DNA from: Halichondria panicea
Taxonomy: Eukaryota > Porifera > Demospongiae > Suberitida > Halichondriidae
Assembly (NCBI RefSeq): GCF_963675165.1
Contig: NC_087377.1
Coordinates: 716,501 to 780,500, forward strand
Reading direction: 5' to 3'
DNA length: 64,000 nucleotides
Part shown: in pieces, positions 20,210 to 30,886 of the stretch
How positions within the stretch are numbered: the first letter of the stretch is position 1
Layout of the letters: each line of letters begins with the position of its first letter
Notes under the pieces: model-generated
Told to the model about the DNA's origin: nothing
Seen by the model: the letters and a program-made list of their open reading frames with translations, nothing else
The model's database searches: none
Translations under genes and position numbers: made by a program

Positions 20210-21738
20210 ATGTCCTATAAAACAAATGCTCGCCACGACTCAACAGCAAATGCTTATAACACGACTGTTCCCTGTCTCTCGGGAAGGTAAACTAATTATT
20301 TTCATTATCTACAAGTGTGCTGCTGTCGTTTATCATATGAAAATTATCTTTTTCTAGTACGAAAAGAATTGTTGGGTGTTCGACTGTTTCCAGGAAAGAA
20401 CACATCTGTGCTCAGACTCGAGAAGTAGCGTGTACTAAGATAGTTCTTCCGGAAGTCATAGATAAAGGTATGTTCAAGCATCAACATTATGAGGTTGTGT
20501 TTATTTTTTGTGGATATTATGTCTCAGGTCTCAATATTGTTGAAGTAGCACATGATAATCAGCCAGTAGTCAAGAGATTTGTTACTGATGATCTCAACCT
20601 TACAAACTCGTACGACACATGGCATGGTAAGTGTGTAGAATCTCAAATCTCAATTATTACCGTGTCCGTGTATTTTCAGGCACTAAGAATGTAGCGAAGA
20701 AGATGAAGAAAGTAGCAATTGGGACCAAAAAGGCTCAAGGAAAGACGTGGTTTCCAGAGTTATCTGACAAACGTAAGCTTTGATTATAAAAGTGCTCAGT
20801 AACATAAAAATATTTGTCAATAGGTAAAAGTACGAAAGTTCACTTGTACTACTGTATGAAGAACTGTGAGCAGTCAGCAGACAATCTATTAAAGAACATT
20901 CTGAATATCGTTAAACATTATCAGGTGAGTGTGTATGATAACAAGTTGTCCGTACTCTGTACACCAATAACATTTATAATCGTGTTCTCAGAACGAGCAC
21001 TCAGATTGTGACGAAGCGTCCACCTGTAAGCGTCCAGGGTACAAGCCCACGAAGATAAAACTAGAGGATCCTCTTGCAATCGAGTCATTCACGTCAGCAC
21101 TAAAAGACACCCTTATTTACAAGAATGCCGAATCATTGTCGAGTGAGGTTTTTTTCTAATTATATTAAAATTCATAATTATTATGATGTTGTTTTTACAG
21201 TGTCGAGACACATTCTTGGTGGAGTCTTTCAATCACCAGTTGCTCACATATATCTCGAAACGTGTACACTTTGGGGAAGCTACATTCAACATGAGAATGA
21301 ACCTTGCTATTATGGACTGGGTACGTTATGCTGGCTAATAATGTATGTGTGACTGTACATTCATTCATTTGTTTACTTCAGAACGAGAATGTACGTAGAG
21401 GGTGTACAAGTGAACGACTGGTTCAGGACATGAGAAGACCGGATCGTAGGACTCCCGTAAGAGTGCTGAAGGAAAAATCGTTCAACTTTGCCGGAGAATA
21501 TGGGAGAATTACGAGCAGCAGAGAAAAGTTGACCTCAGGTACTGCGTAATATATTTTATGTGCAATCTACATAATTTATTTTACATATAATTTTATAATT
21601 TTGCTACATGTATATATGTGCAGTGAGTTTGTAGAGGACGTGCAACCTGAGCAATCAGATGAGCCAGTAGATGAAAACGAGGACCTATTAAACGATGGTA
21701 TACATGTACTTGACGAAGATCTTTATGAAGACATATAA
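20210..21738 (+). CDS. Nine-exon gene of a repetitive transposon-like family
   Basis: Nine exons join in frame with GT-AG borders: 20210-20286, 20394-20467, 20528-20626, 20680-20772, 20824-20924, 20992-21147, 21201-21320, 21382-21545 and 21624-21738 (stop). The protein is about 330 residues. Motifs include VVKRFVTDDLNLTNSYDTWH, then KTWFPELSDKR, HLYYCMKNC, VESFNHQLLTYISKRVHFGE and NLAIMDWNENV, with an acidic C-terminus. This matches, from memory, a family of unnamed proteins abundant in cnidarian, sponge and fish genomes with a conserved ES-F-H..LL.Y..KR..F core, probably of transposon origin. The first exon's ATG is a plausible but unproven start, and the family usually has a longer N-terminus, so this copy may be 5'-truncated. 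The eighth exon needs a GC|GTAATA donor; the better-looking upstream donor breaks the frame. Confidence 0.6.
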
Positions 21739-21954
21739 AGTAAGTATGTATCCGTGCAAATTTTGACTAGCCAATCAGCATTTTATATTTGCATTTTACA
21801 TAATTAAACAATAAAGGAAGTAGAAGACTGGAAGTCTGTGTATGGAACTCCATCTGGATTTGGGAATCGTTCACGCACCTCCTGGAAAAGGTATATAGCA
21901 ATTGATCGTACTTGCACTGTAAAGTGGGCATCATTTATAACTTACTCAATTATT

Positions 21955-22288
21955 GTAGCTCAAGTTGAAATAAAAATGTTAAGATAATAATTGTTATGGT
22001 GGAATTATCTACTAGTGAGTGAGTGGTCTGATTGTTCTCTCACTTGTTAGATTCGTGAGGGTCAGTTGTTCCCTCTGTTGGATGCTGATGATAATCCACC
22101 CATTGGACGTCAGATAAAAATACAATCGACCTAAGAAACAGTGAGTACTGCCGCGTGCAGAGTGTGACTCTTTCCCTGACCAAACTTTGATCTCTCTTTC
22201 CCTGACCAAACTTTGATCTGAGCATATTCATGTGATAGGCCTTATCTAACAGTGCTTGGAATAGTTATTCGCTGTACTCCCCCCTAGT
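21955..22288. repeat. Satellite left-flank module, unit 0
   Basis: Nearly identical to 37060-37394 and 55246-55582. Shared landmarks are GTTATGGTGGAATTATCTAC, GATTCGTGAGGGTCAGTTGT, GTGAGTACTGCCG and TCGCTGTACTCCCCCCTA. In all three places it runs directly into the first satellite monomers, so module and array behave as one unit. Confidence 0.9.
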
Positions 22289-22770
22289 GTTTACGTTCCC
22301 GTGGGTGGGTTCAATTCACTAGCAATAGTTTTGCGTTCCCGTGAGTGGGTTCAATTCACTAGCAATAGTTTTGCGTTCCCGTGGGTGGGTTCAATTCACT
22401 AGCAATAGTTTTGCGTTCCCGTGAGTGGGTTTCAATTCACTAGCAATAGTTTTGCGTTCCCGTGAGTGGGTTCAATTCACTAGCAATAGTTTTACGTTCC
22501 CGTGAGTGGGTTCAATTCACTAGCAATAGTTTTGCGTTCCCGTGGGTGGGTTCAATTCACTAGCAATAGTTTTGCGTTCCCGTGAGTGGGTTTCAATTCA
22601 CTAGCAATAGTTTTGCGTTCCCGTGAGTGGGTTCAATTCACTAGCAATAGTTTTAAGTTCCCGTGAGTGGTCACTAGCAATAGTTTTGCGTTCCCATGAG
22701 TGGGTTCAATTCACTAGCAATAGTTTTACGTTCCCGTGAGTGGGTTCAATTCACTAGCAATAGTTTTACG
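22289..22770. repeat. 40-bp satellite array 1 (about 12 monomers)
   Basis: The monomer reads ACGTTCCCGTGAGTGGGTTC followed by AATTCACTAGCAATAGTTTT. Variants include CCGTGGG, an extra T in GGGTTTCAATT, and one 32-base unit lacking GTTCAATT. The array begins with alternating GTGGG/GTGAG monomers, as do arrays 2 and 3. All frames contain stops; it is non-coding. Confidence 0.97.
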
Positions 22771-22936
22771 TGTTTTGTAGTTTGTGCTTTTTGCGCTGTA
22801 CTCCCCCCTTGCATGTGTGACTGTGTTTTGTAGTTTGTGCTTTTTGCGCTGTACTCCCCCCTTGCATGTGTGACTGTGTTTTGTAGTTTGTGTGCTTTTT
22901 GCGCTGTACTCCCCCCTTGCATGTGTGACTGTGTTT
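22771..22936. repeat. 53-bp tandem repeat closing array 1
   Basis: About three copies of a unit starting TGTGTTTTGTAGTTTGTGCT and containing GCGCTGTACTCCCCCCTTGC. The same repeat closes array 2 (46222-46356). The GCTGTACTCCCCCC motif is also the last part of the left-flank module. Confidence 0.93.
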
Positions 22937-23400
22937 AGTCACTAGCAATAGTTTTACGTTCCCATGAGTGGAGGTTCAATAATTCACAACAGCTGCATTG
23001 TACCTCCTTGTTTTGTGTTTTTTATGCAAGTGCACTGAATGCGCCAGCGAAAACTTAGGTTTTCTGAATGCTTAGAAACAGACCTTTCAAATGATACCAT
23101 ATTTATTTGATATTTGCCAATTTAGTCCCCATGGTCCGAGGTCTAAAAATAACAAATTCAGGGCCCGGATGAAATATTGGATTGAAACACATCATTTGAA
23201 ATGTATGTTTCTAAGCTTTCGGAATAATATATAAAATTTTTGACATGGATCAACTGTTATGGCTGTTGAAAGACCCACCTTCCGTTTAATTCGTGAATCT
23301 TTCGGCTGTCATAACTTAAATTCTGTGGATCGAAAGTCAAAAATGTTATGGTTTTCTGAATGCTTAGAAACAGACCTTTTAAATGGTACGGGTGGGTTAG
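22937..23400. other. Spacer with one divergent satellite-like monomer
   Basis: Around 23030-23060 a CACTGAATGCGCCAGCGAAA stretch resembles the divergent monomers at 23404-23730. The motif TTTCTGAATGCTTAGAAACA occurs twice (23072 and 23352). No gene is recognised. Confidence 0.4.
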
Positions 23401-23735
23401 GGTTAGGCTCCCGTGAGTGGACTGAATGTGCCAGCAAAAGTCTTAGGCTCCCGCGAGTTGGCTGAATGCGCCACGAAAATAACCCCACGAAAATTACCCG
23501 CTATAATTATATACGATAGTTGGATGTTTTTTATGCGCTGTACTCCCCCCCTTGCATGTGTTGTATTTTTTATGTGAGTGCGCTAAATGCGCCAGCGAAA
23601 GTCTTAGGCTCTCGCGAGTTGGCTGAATGCACCAGCAAAAGTCTTAGGCTCTCGCAAGTTGGGCTGAATGCGCTAGCGAACGTCTTAGGCTCTCGCGAGA
23701 GGGCTGAATGCACCACGAAAATGACCCGCTATACG
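23401..23735. repeat. Divergent relatives of the 40-bp satellite
   Basis: About six units of roughly 40 bases. An example starts GGCTCCCGTGAGTGGACTGA and ends ATGTGCCAGCAAAAGTCTTA. It aligns with the main monomer across CTCCCGTGAGTGG, the central AAT and the CAGCAA.AGT.TTA end. The units are interrupted by a CACGAAAATTACCCGCTATA fragment and a CTGTACTCCCCCC motif. Confidence 0.65.
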
Positions 23736-24289
23736 ATAGTTGGAATAGTTAGTATTTTTTATGCACTGTACTCCCCCCTTGCATGTGTGACGGTGTTTTG
23801 GGTTAGTTAGTGTTCACTTCTCTATAATTACATACATGCATTAATTTGGGTGACAATTTGTGGGACATTATGATCATTGACGTGTGCAATAAATGATGTA
23901 TATATACTGTGTGTGTGTGCAGGACTGAACACCAGCCCCCGGCATGTATCATGAGGGACGCTGTACAGAGATGTTAGGGCAAGTTCCTTTAATTAGATCC
24001 AGATATTGTAATTATTTCCTTCTTCCAGGTTGTCGTGGCTAAATGTGCTTATAGTTGCCATGGAGATGGAGATGGTAATTGACTGAAGTCATGTACCTAC
24101 CTCTCGATAGAAGGAAACAAGGATTTGTCAATAATTATAGTACTGTGATAAATAAATGTTTTGTCAACTTTGATTCTCTAAGATCATAATTATTCACAAC
24201 TATAATTATACTATTGTTCTTGTTCTTACAAAACTTTAAATTATGTTACGTTGTTTCATATTAATTATATATCGAGTACAGCAGCCATT
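23736..24289. other. Spacer, nothing recognised
   Basis: AT-rich DNA with another CTGTACTCCCCCCTTGCATG motif at 23767. No exon is supported. Confidence 0.4.
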
Positions 24290-24665
24290 CAGTGTTAGGT
24301 AGTGCCAGACCATCAAACCATCACCTTGTCCATCCATATATACACAACCATCAACCTACACAGAGAGCATGAGAGACTTGTCACACAACATAGCTAGCTA
24401 CTTATCTGTGTGTATGTGGCTCCTCCACAACCGTCAACCTACACAGAGAGCATGAGAGACATGCCACACGACATAGCTAGCTACTCATCTGTGTGTATGC
24501 TGTTACAGTGGCTCCTCCACACAATCAACCTACACAGAGAGCATGAGAGATACTGTATATACACAATGGAACTACTTATCTTTTGCTGTGAAGAGACATC
24601 GGCTACACACCATAGAAACCAGCCATACTTATCTTTATTGTCTCCATAGCTGCACACAAAACAAT
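24290..24665. repeat. Local repeats with TACACAGAGAGCATGAGAGA unit
   Basis: The unit containing GGCTCCTCCACA, CAACCTACACAGAGAGCATG and ACATAGCTAGCTACTCATCT occurs about three times here and once more at 25675-25900. The left edge (TACAGCAGCCATTCAGTGTT, 24277) also occurs at 47797. Confidence 0.75.
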
Positions 24666-25674
24666 CAAGAGACACTATAAATGATAGTAGTGGGCGTTGA
24701 GATCTGAGCCCCTCCCCCACATCTCCAGTCAAGCCCCTCCCTCTTCAGTACCTGCAATACATTATACAGTGATGAGGTTAGTAATCCTCCCTGGGTCCCA
24801 GAGCAGCATGGCTTGTCTATACCTGGAGGAGAGAGGAGACAAAAGCAGTGAGAGAATGGAACACTAGCTATAGTACAGTAGCTAGTAGGAGGAGCTGTGT
24901 GTGTGCATTGTGGCTGCAAGAGAACAAGCAAATGCATGGTTACATTGAGAGCAGCAGTTCAAACAAAACCATCCACTCCACACAATACAATACCAGCCAA
25001 TCACCACCACAGCTGACAACCATCAGCCTAGTATTATCAATACACACACAATACATAATTATAACACCAGACAACAAAATTACACCCATAGCTGTTTGTG
25101 CTGTGCAGAGAAGAGATGAGAAATTCCCACAACAACAAATCAATTCAACAGCGAAGACCACCAATTAATTCAGATCATTATTATCATCATAATACCAGAC
25201 CAGGAATGAATGCACTCCTGACCAGACAAATCATTATAATCAAATCACACATCGTCACCAAACCAGACTGTGCAACAAAATTTCCCAACCCCACAACAAT
25301 TAACCAATCAAATCAGCCACAAGAGAACCACCACCAGTAGTCCAGTAGTTTCCTTGCCCAAGGGACTAATACAATAAGGGCATAACAAACTTTTTTACTT
25401 GTGCAGTAGGCACAGAGTTAAGATCCTAAAAAAGCTGTCATAACAGATTAGCATAAGCCAAGAAGCAGCAGTTGTCTAACTATAATATTATAGCTAGCTA
25501 TTCTAATGATCCAAGCTAACTAACTATTGGAACTGATAACGAGATCTTACCACTCCCAATTATGGTAGGATCCCTGTGCTGTTTTCCCTTTAGGCAGGTA
25601 CTAACAGCAGAGTGCTCCCTCAAAAGACTGAAATGCCATAAGTAATCCATCATTGCACCCCGAAGGCTGGTTCA
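24666..25674. other. Spacer, nothing coding recognised
   Basis: A GAGATCTGAGCCCCTCCCCC motif at 24700 recurs at 31340. The AC-rich 25000-25340 stretch is low-complexity and its open frames are not protein-like. Confidence 0.4.
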
Positions 25675-25905
25675 TGAGAGACTTGTCACACAACATAGCT
25701 AGCTACTACTCATCTGTGTGTATGCTGTTACAGTGGCTCCTCCACAACCATTAACCTACATAGAGAGCATGAGAGACACTGTACACAATGGAGCTACTAT
25801 TATCTTTTGCTGTGGAGAGACATCGACCTACACACCATAGAAGCCAGCCATACTTATCTTTTATGTCTCCATAGCTGCACACAAGACAATCTACACACAC
25901 ACATA
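25675..25905. repeat. Copy of the 24.3-kb local repeat
   Basis: Matches 24440-24660 (GAGAGACTTGTCACACAACA, CATCTGTGTGTATGCTGTTA, CATCTTTTGCTGTG-like part). Direct orientation. Confidence 0.75.
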
Positions 25906-26189
25906 GCAATTTTACTCCCCCGCATTTATTGCGGCGTATCTTTCATACATCCAGCTCCTCCCCCATGCAGCCTTGCAGCAAAAAAGTACAGCACACTGCC
26001 CAAGAAAAGAGCGGCCAGGGGCCGATCCAGGATTTAAGGTAGGGGGGTTCTTATAGTACTTCTTGTCCGCGCAAAGCACGGGCAAGAAGTTCATTCGGCG
26101 CACAGCACCGAAATGTTTGTGACCACGCCCCTTTTAAAGTACCACGCCCACTAATTAACCCTGATGTTTTCCCTCATGATTTATAAACA

Positions 26190-26290
26190 CAGGAGATGGT
26201 TGTGACTGGAGGAGAGATAGTAGTGGTCTCCCCAGTGGAAAGACAGACGGTGGTGGCTGGTGAAGAGGAGACTTCTATAGACTTGTAGAA
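26190..26290 (+). CDS. Possible terminal exon, unknown
   Basis: After an AACACAG acceptor the frame reads EMVVTGGEIVVVSPVERQ and ends TSIDL-stop at about 26290. It has no recognisable family and no upstream partner exon. It lies in the left arm of the hAT-like element, which the right arm lacks. Confidence 0.2.
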
Positions 26291-26610
26291 CTTGACCATC
26301 AATATATTAATGATTATAGCAATTATACATGTAAGTATGCAGTGTCATTCAATATGCACTGTCATGCACTTTCCCTTACCTGAAACTTTCCTCTTCTTAC
26401 ACCAGGAGTCAAGGATTCATGGCTAGATATAATAATATTATCGCTTGACCACGGTGCAAATCAATGTGGCTGCAGTAGCCAGCCCCACCCTCTTGTTATG
26501 TAGAGAGAACCAGCCGCACCCTTTTATTATGCAAAGAGAACCAGCCCCACCCTTTTATTAGGCAGAGAGGACATACTTTGTCACGACAGTACAGCTATAA
26601 TAATTATAGC

Positions 26611-27032
26611 TAGCTAGAGTAAAGTATCAATCACCGGACGTCATCATATGTCGGACACCAATATCCTCAAAACTACAAAAGATACAGACACAATTCAAAG
26701 AGCATTTTGAAGCTAATGTATTATACTATCTATTCTCCAAATTGTGTAGTTATACTATGAAAATTGTTTGTTTTATAGCTGAAAGAAAACGATGTCCAGT
26801 GGTAGCGATTGTCGGACAAAAACAAGGTAAGTTCGGACAGTGCTGATATTCTCACCAGTAAGGATTCCTGCGAAAATGTAAGAACTGAGCACTATAGCGG
26901 AACTCTTTAGCTAGCTGCAGACCAAAAATGAAGCTCAAACTCTTAGCAGGCTCTGCACTACACTCAGTTGAACTGGTAAAGGTATCTCGATCAATAAATC
27001 GGACATTGCGGTTATGATCAATTAACCGGACA
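26611..27032. repeat. Long inverted repeat, left arm
   Basis: Reverse complement of 29188-29613 with a few percent difference. It carries several CGGAC/GTCCG pentamers (for example ACCGGACG, GTCGGACAC, TCGGACAAAAAC, TTCGGACAG, CCGGACAATC). Confidence 0.88.
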
Positions 27033-27298
27033 ATCGTACAAAGGCCACTTTTGAACCATTTCTCTTTTATACAGCACATGAAAATGGTAAGTTACTTGTA
27101 TATCTAGTATTCATGGTTAAATTAACAGCCAAAGACGGTTGCCTATGAGCATACAGGTAGTATTGATCTAGTTTAGATCATGTACTCACTGACAAGGTAG
27201 AATCCACAACTTGCTGGCGCTCATGCATCATTTATAGAGTATACAAAACATTTTAATAATAATCAGGACACAATGTAAAACAATAGCAAAATCGTTTT

Positions 27299-29030
27299 CC
27301 TAGGCTCGGATGATCGACTTGCACTTTCGAATATCTGGAGCAAGGTCACGTGATCACGATCTTCACCGTTCCAACTCTACCAGCACACGGAATTTTCAGA
27401 GTCTAGGAGGACACCTATGCAGAAGAGGGGGTAAACCACCACACAAGATTGTTACAGTACGTACAGTAGGCACTCTGGGAGTCAAAGGTTGTAGTTTTTT
27501 GCCCAGTCCCATTCCGTGTTGTGTTTTATATGTATCCATGCAGCTACTAGCTGCTGACGATCGAGACTAAATCTACCTCCGATGTTGCTACGTCTGCAAA
27601 GGGCATCACAGGTATCTTATTCCGAAATGTGTATTATCGTGTACATTATTATGTGGCATAAACGTCTTACAAGAAGACGATAAGAAGAAGGTGTAAAGCA
27701 ATGCTCAAGGCTGTAGGTACACTTGGAGTCAAAGGTTTGTTTAATGACTACCTAATACCTCCTTATATAGTATTACGTCTGCAAAGGGTATTACCAAGGG
27801 CTTATAAAGAGAAGAGGGCATGCAACTACAATCTATCGTATTATAAATAGGCGGATGCTTATGTCTAAAAATAGTTATTGCACGTGCACTTTATACTCTA
27901 GACTATAGCCTTGTTTTACTCCAGCGCCCAATACTGTAGAAGTCAAAGGTTATAGTTCATTGCCCAGTCCCATTTCGTGTTAATTGTGTTTATGTATCCA
28001 ATTTTCCAGCTACTCTTGACGAGACTAGATCTACTTTCGATGATGTTACGTCTGTTAAGAGCATCACAGGTATCAGTAACGTAAATGCCAATTAATACAC
28101 GTGGCACAAAAGTCTTTAATTTTTCAGAACCCAAGAGGTCTCTCAGAAGAGAAGTACCCAAGGCTGTATAGGCACACTGGGAGTCAAATGTTTGTTTATG
28201 TTGCTCAGTCACAGTATATTATTATTGTGTTTTAATTCCCATTATTCCAGCTACTTCTGACGAGACTACCACCAATGGTTCATGCAGATCTACGTCTGCA
28301 AAAGGTATCAAAGATAATTTAACATGCCCATACGTATATATGTGGTATGAAAGTCATACAAATTTTCAGGGTCAAAAAAAGGACACTCAAAAGAGGGAGT
28401 GAACCAGAACCCAAGGCTGAAGGCACTCTGGAAGTAAAAGGTTAGTTAAATTTCCAGTCGCATGCATGCAGTGTTGTGTTTTAATAATCTATTCTAGCTA
28501 CTTCTGACGAGACTACCTCCGTTGTCCAAGGCATCAAAGGTATTATTGAACATGCTTATAATTATGTGGAATCAATTTTTCAGGGTTCAAAATGACACTC
28601 AAAAGAGGGAGTAAACCAGCGCCCAAGGCTGCAAGCACTCTGGGAGTCAAAGGTTAGTTTAATTCCCAGTCACAGTGTTGTGTTTTCATTTATATTCTGA
28701 CGAGACTATACCTCCGCTGTCCACGGCATCAAAGGTATTATTGAATGTGGCCAGAACATTTTCATTTTCAGGGTATACAAAAGACACTAATTTTTATTAT
28801 GCACTCTGCTCTGTTCACAATACAAATTATGTAACTAGAGACTTTGTATCATACAAAGTCATGCGAGCCAAAAAAAGTGTGGATGAGGTAAAAAAGTTAT
28901 TCCTGTCAATGTGTGCAATTGTTTATTCTCAGCAACATTTCCAGTATGATATCTGAAAATATATGTTTTGTTTTTACAGTGTGGTTTCCGTTTGTGTGAA
29001 GGTCCGCCAGTCACAAGATCTGTTAGGTAG
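27299..29030 (+). CDS. Modular gene with repeated exon pairs inside the hAT-like element
   Basis: Two kinds of short exon alternate about five times. One encodes a basic segment (for example LKRGSKPAPKAASTLGVK, exon 28582-28652). The other encodes an acidic/Thr-rich one (for example ATSDETTSVVQGIK). Both are phase 1 and use AAAG|GT donors. The first visible unit is a longer exon (27309-27487) containing GGKPPHKIVTVRTVGTLGVK. The last two exons, 28772-28887 (YTKDTNFYYALCSVHNT) and 28980-29030 (CGFRLCEGPPVTRSVR-stop), join in phase 0. Several internal copies contain stops or lost splice sites, so the present copy may be partly decayed or skip exons. I do not recognise the protein. The exons occupy the interior of the element and may be cargo. 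Confidence 0.4.
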
Positions 29031-29187
29031 ATCAGAGTAAAACAAAGAACATTGAGCATTGTTTATCATGATCGATGTATACGTTTTGTTTTATATTAAT
29101 AGAGTCAGCAAGTTGCAGAAAAGTATAATATGCAAAGTCTGATAGTATTAGACATCATTTTGAGCCCAGCAGCACTGTAAAAGACAG

Positions 29188-29613
29188 TGTCCGGTTAATT
29201 GATCATAACCGCAATGTCCGATTTATTGATCGAGATACCTTACCAGTTCAACTGAGTGTAGTGCAGAGCCTGATAGGAGTGTTTGAGCTTCATTTTTGGT
29301 CTGCAGCTAGCTAAAGAGTTCCGCTATAGTGCTCAGTTCTTACATTTTCGCAGGAGTGCTTACTGGTGAGAATATAAGCACTGTCCGAACTTACCTTGTT
29401 TTTGTCTGACAATCGCTACCACCGGACAGCGTTTTCTTTCAGCTATAAAACAAACAATTTTCATAGTATAACTACACAATTTGGAGAATAGATAGTATAA
29501 TACATTAGCTTCAAAATACTCTTTGAATTGTGCCTGTATCTTTTGTAGTTTTAATGATATCGGTGTCCGACATATGATGATGTCCGGTGATGATTGATAC
29601 TTTACTCTAGCTA
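29188..29613. repeat. Long inverted repeat, right arm
   Basis: Inverted partner of 26611-27032. The outer end is TTTACTCTAGCTA and the inner end TGTCCGGTTAATTGATC. It has the same set of GTCCG motifs as the left arm. Confidence 0.88.
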
Positions 29614-29835
29614 ATATATACTAGCTGGAAGGGTAGTTTGTACGAACCCAACGAACTACCTCTGGATCCGCCCCTGGCGGCTCCTACTATTCTCCTCTAG
29701 AGCTTCTCTCTTCCATTCTAGTTCTGTTACTATGTTACTAGACAAAGCATCTAGCTACAATAATTTTTCTGTGTATCTTCTTGTAAATGACAATAATTAT
29801 AATGTATAATGTTGTAGTTTGTAGCCCAGAGTAAT

Positions 29836-30886
29836 CTATAGTACCGGTGTCATAAATTTTAGGCCCCCCCATGAGATTGGGCCCCCCCCCGGCCTAGAAT
29901 TTTAACATTTTAGGCCCCCCATTAACAGCGCAACAGCGGTTAACATTATGTGACAGTGCATTCTCAAAATACACCAATACAGTCTTCTATATGGTCTTCA
30001 CAGTCTATGCAGTGCCAGTTACTGAATGCAGCTGTCCTCACACACACACACATTTCATGCATGTACAGTAGTATATACCACTGGTATCACAGCCATCACA
30101 CTGCACCATGTCGAATCAGGCCTCATGCAGCACGAAGCACATAGGTGCCAACTGTCCCGAATTGATCAGGACTGTCCAAGATTACCCTTGTCCCGAAAGG
30201 AAACTGCTATTGTGATTCCACCATGATACAACAGTTTCTCTCTTGACTTCTATCTGTGATTCCACATTACTTGAGAGCTGAGCCAGTGATGCTATTGGAG
30301 CATCCCCACAACAATTTACATCTTCTATGTATAGGAAAACATAGAGGAAGATATGAATTGTTGTCTTTGCACTGAAATTGTGTGTTTTATACTTTTTTGT
30401 CCTGAAATTTGGCTGAGAAAGTAAGCACGAAGTTGCAAATATGGCGATAGCTATGCAACAACATCGATTGTCTTACAGGCAGATCCAACATTGCAGAGCT
30501 GCATCAAAGCATTTAACTCTTATAGGTAAAGCATGAGTAACTTGAAAGGTAAATCTTCCTTCACTTTGAATTCCATGATAGAATAATAATGCAAACATTA
30601 TTGCTACTTTGATACAGAGTCTTTGCATGCATGCAGTCTCTTTGATGCTTTGTCAACTAATAGAGCTAACCTTACCATAATAATTATAATTATCTCTTTG
30701 ACTTCGTTCTATCCTGCAGAAAAGGATAGCAGAAGAGGGGGGCCTAATCTCACAGTGGGGGGCCTAGAATGTTAACAGTTGGACACCCTGGGGGGCCTAA
30801 ACTGTTAACATTCTAGGCCCGGGGTCCCAACATTTTAAAATTCTAGGCCCGGGGGGGCTCAAAATTTTATGACACCGGTACTATAG
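29836..30886. mobile_element. 1.05-kb fold-back element with ACCGGTGTCATAAA ends
   Basis: The left end CTATAGTACCGGTGTCATAA is the reverse complement of the right end (30866-30886). Subterminal GGGCCTAGAAT/ATTCTAGGCCC and GTTAACA blocks are repeated in both orientations at both ends, next to long C or G runs. The middle (about 30205-30710) recurs at 48420-48960 without these ends, so the element either captured or inserted into that repeat. It has no coding capacity. Confidence 0.7.

Larger units (their letters stand above)
26016..29676. mobile_element. hAT-like composite element with 5-bp target duplication
   Basis: The left end starts CAGGGGCCGATCCAG (26016) and the right end is CTGGATCCGCCCCTG (ends 29676), an imperfect terminal inverted repeat of about 15 bp. 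Both ends are bordered by GCGGC (26011-26015 and 29677-29681), a 5-bp target duplication as in hAT5-type elements. Inside, 26611-27032 and 29188-29613 are inverted copies of each other, about 420 bp long. The left side has about 595 bp between the end and the inner repeat, against 63 bp on the right. A plus-strand gene-like exon series lies at 27299-29030. I see no hAT transposase, so the element is probably non-autonomous. Confidence 0.6.

Noticed and set aside
22289-22770. Regularly spaced direct repeats that could suggest a CRISPR array
   Set aside because: The whole 40-base unit is repeated with no unique spacers, the host is a eukaryote and no cas genes are present. It is a satellite.
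22766-22948. 60-codon frame with repeated HTCKGGVQRKK
   Set aside because: Derived from the 53-bp tandem repeat; a similar frame occurs at 46174-46374 for the same reason.
24848-25340. Two overlapping frames of 80-106 codons
   Set aside because: Low-complexity AC/CAA-rich DNA; composition is Asn/Thr/His-biased with no domain.
26852-27079. 75-codon frame with RLIDHNRNVRFIDRD
   Set aside because: Lies in the inverted-repeat arm of the hAT-like element and arises from repeated GTCCG/GATC words; the other arm has it disrupted.
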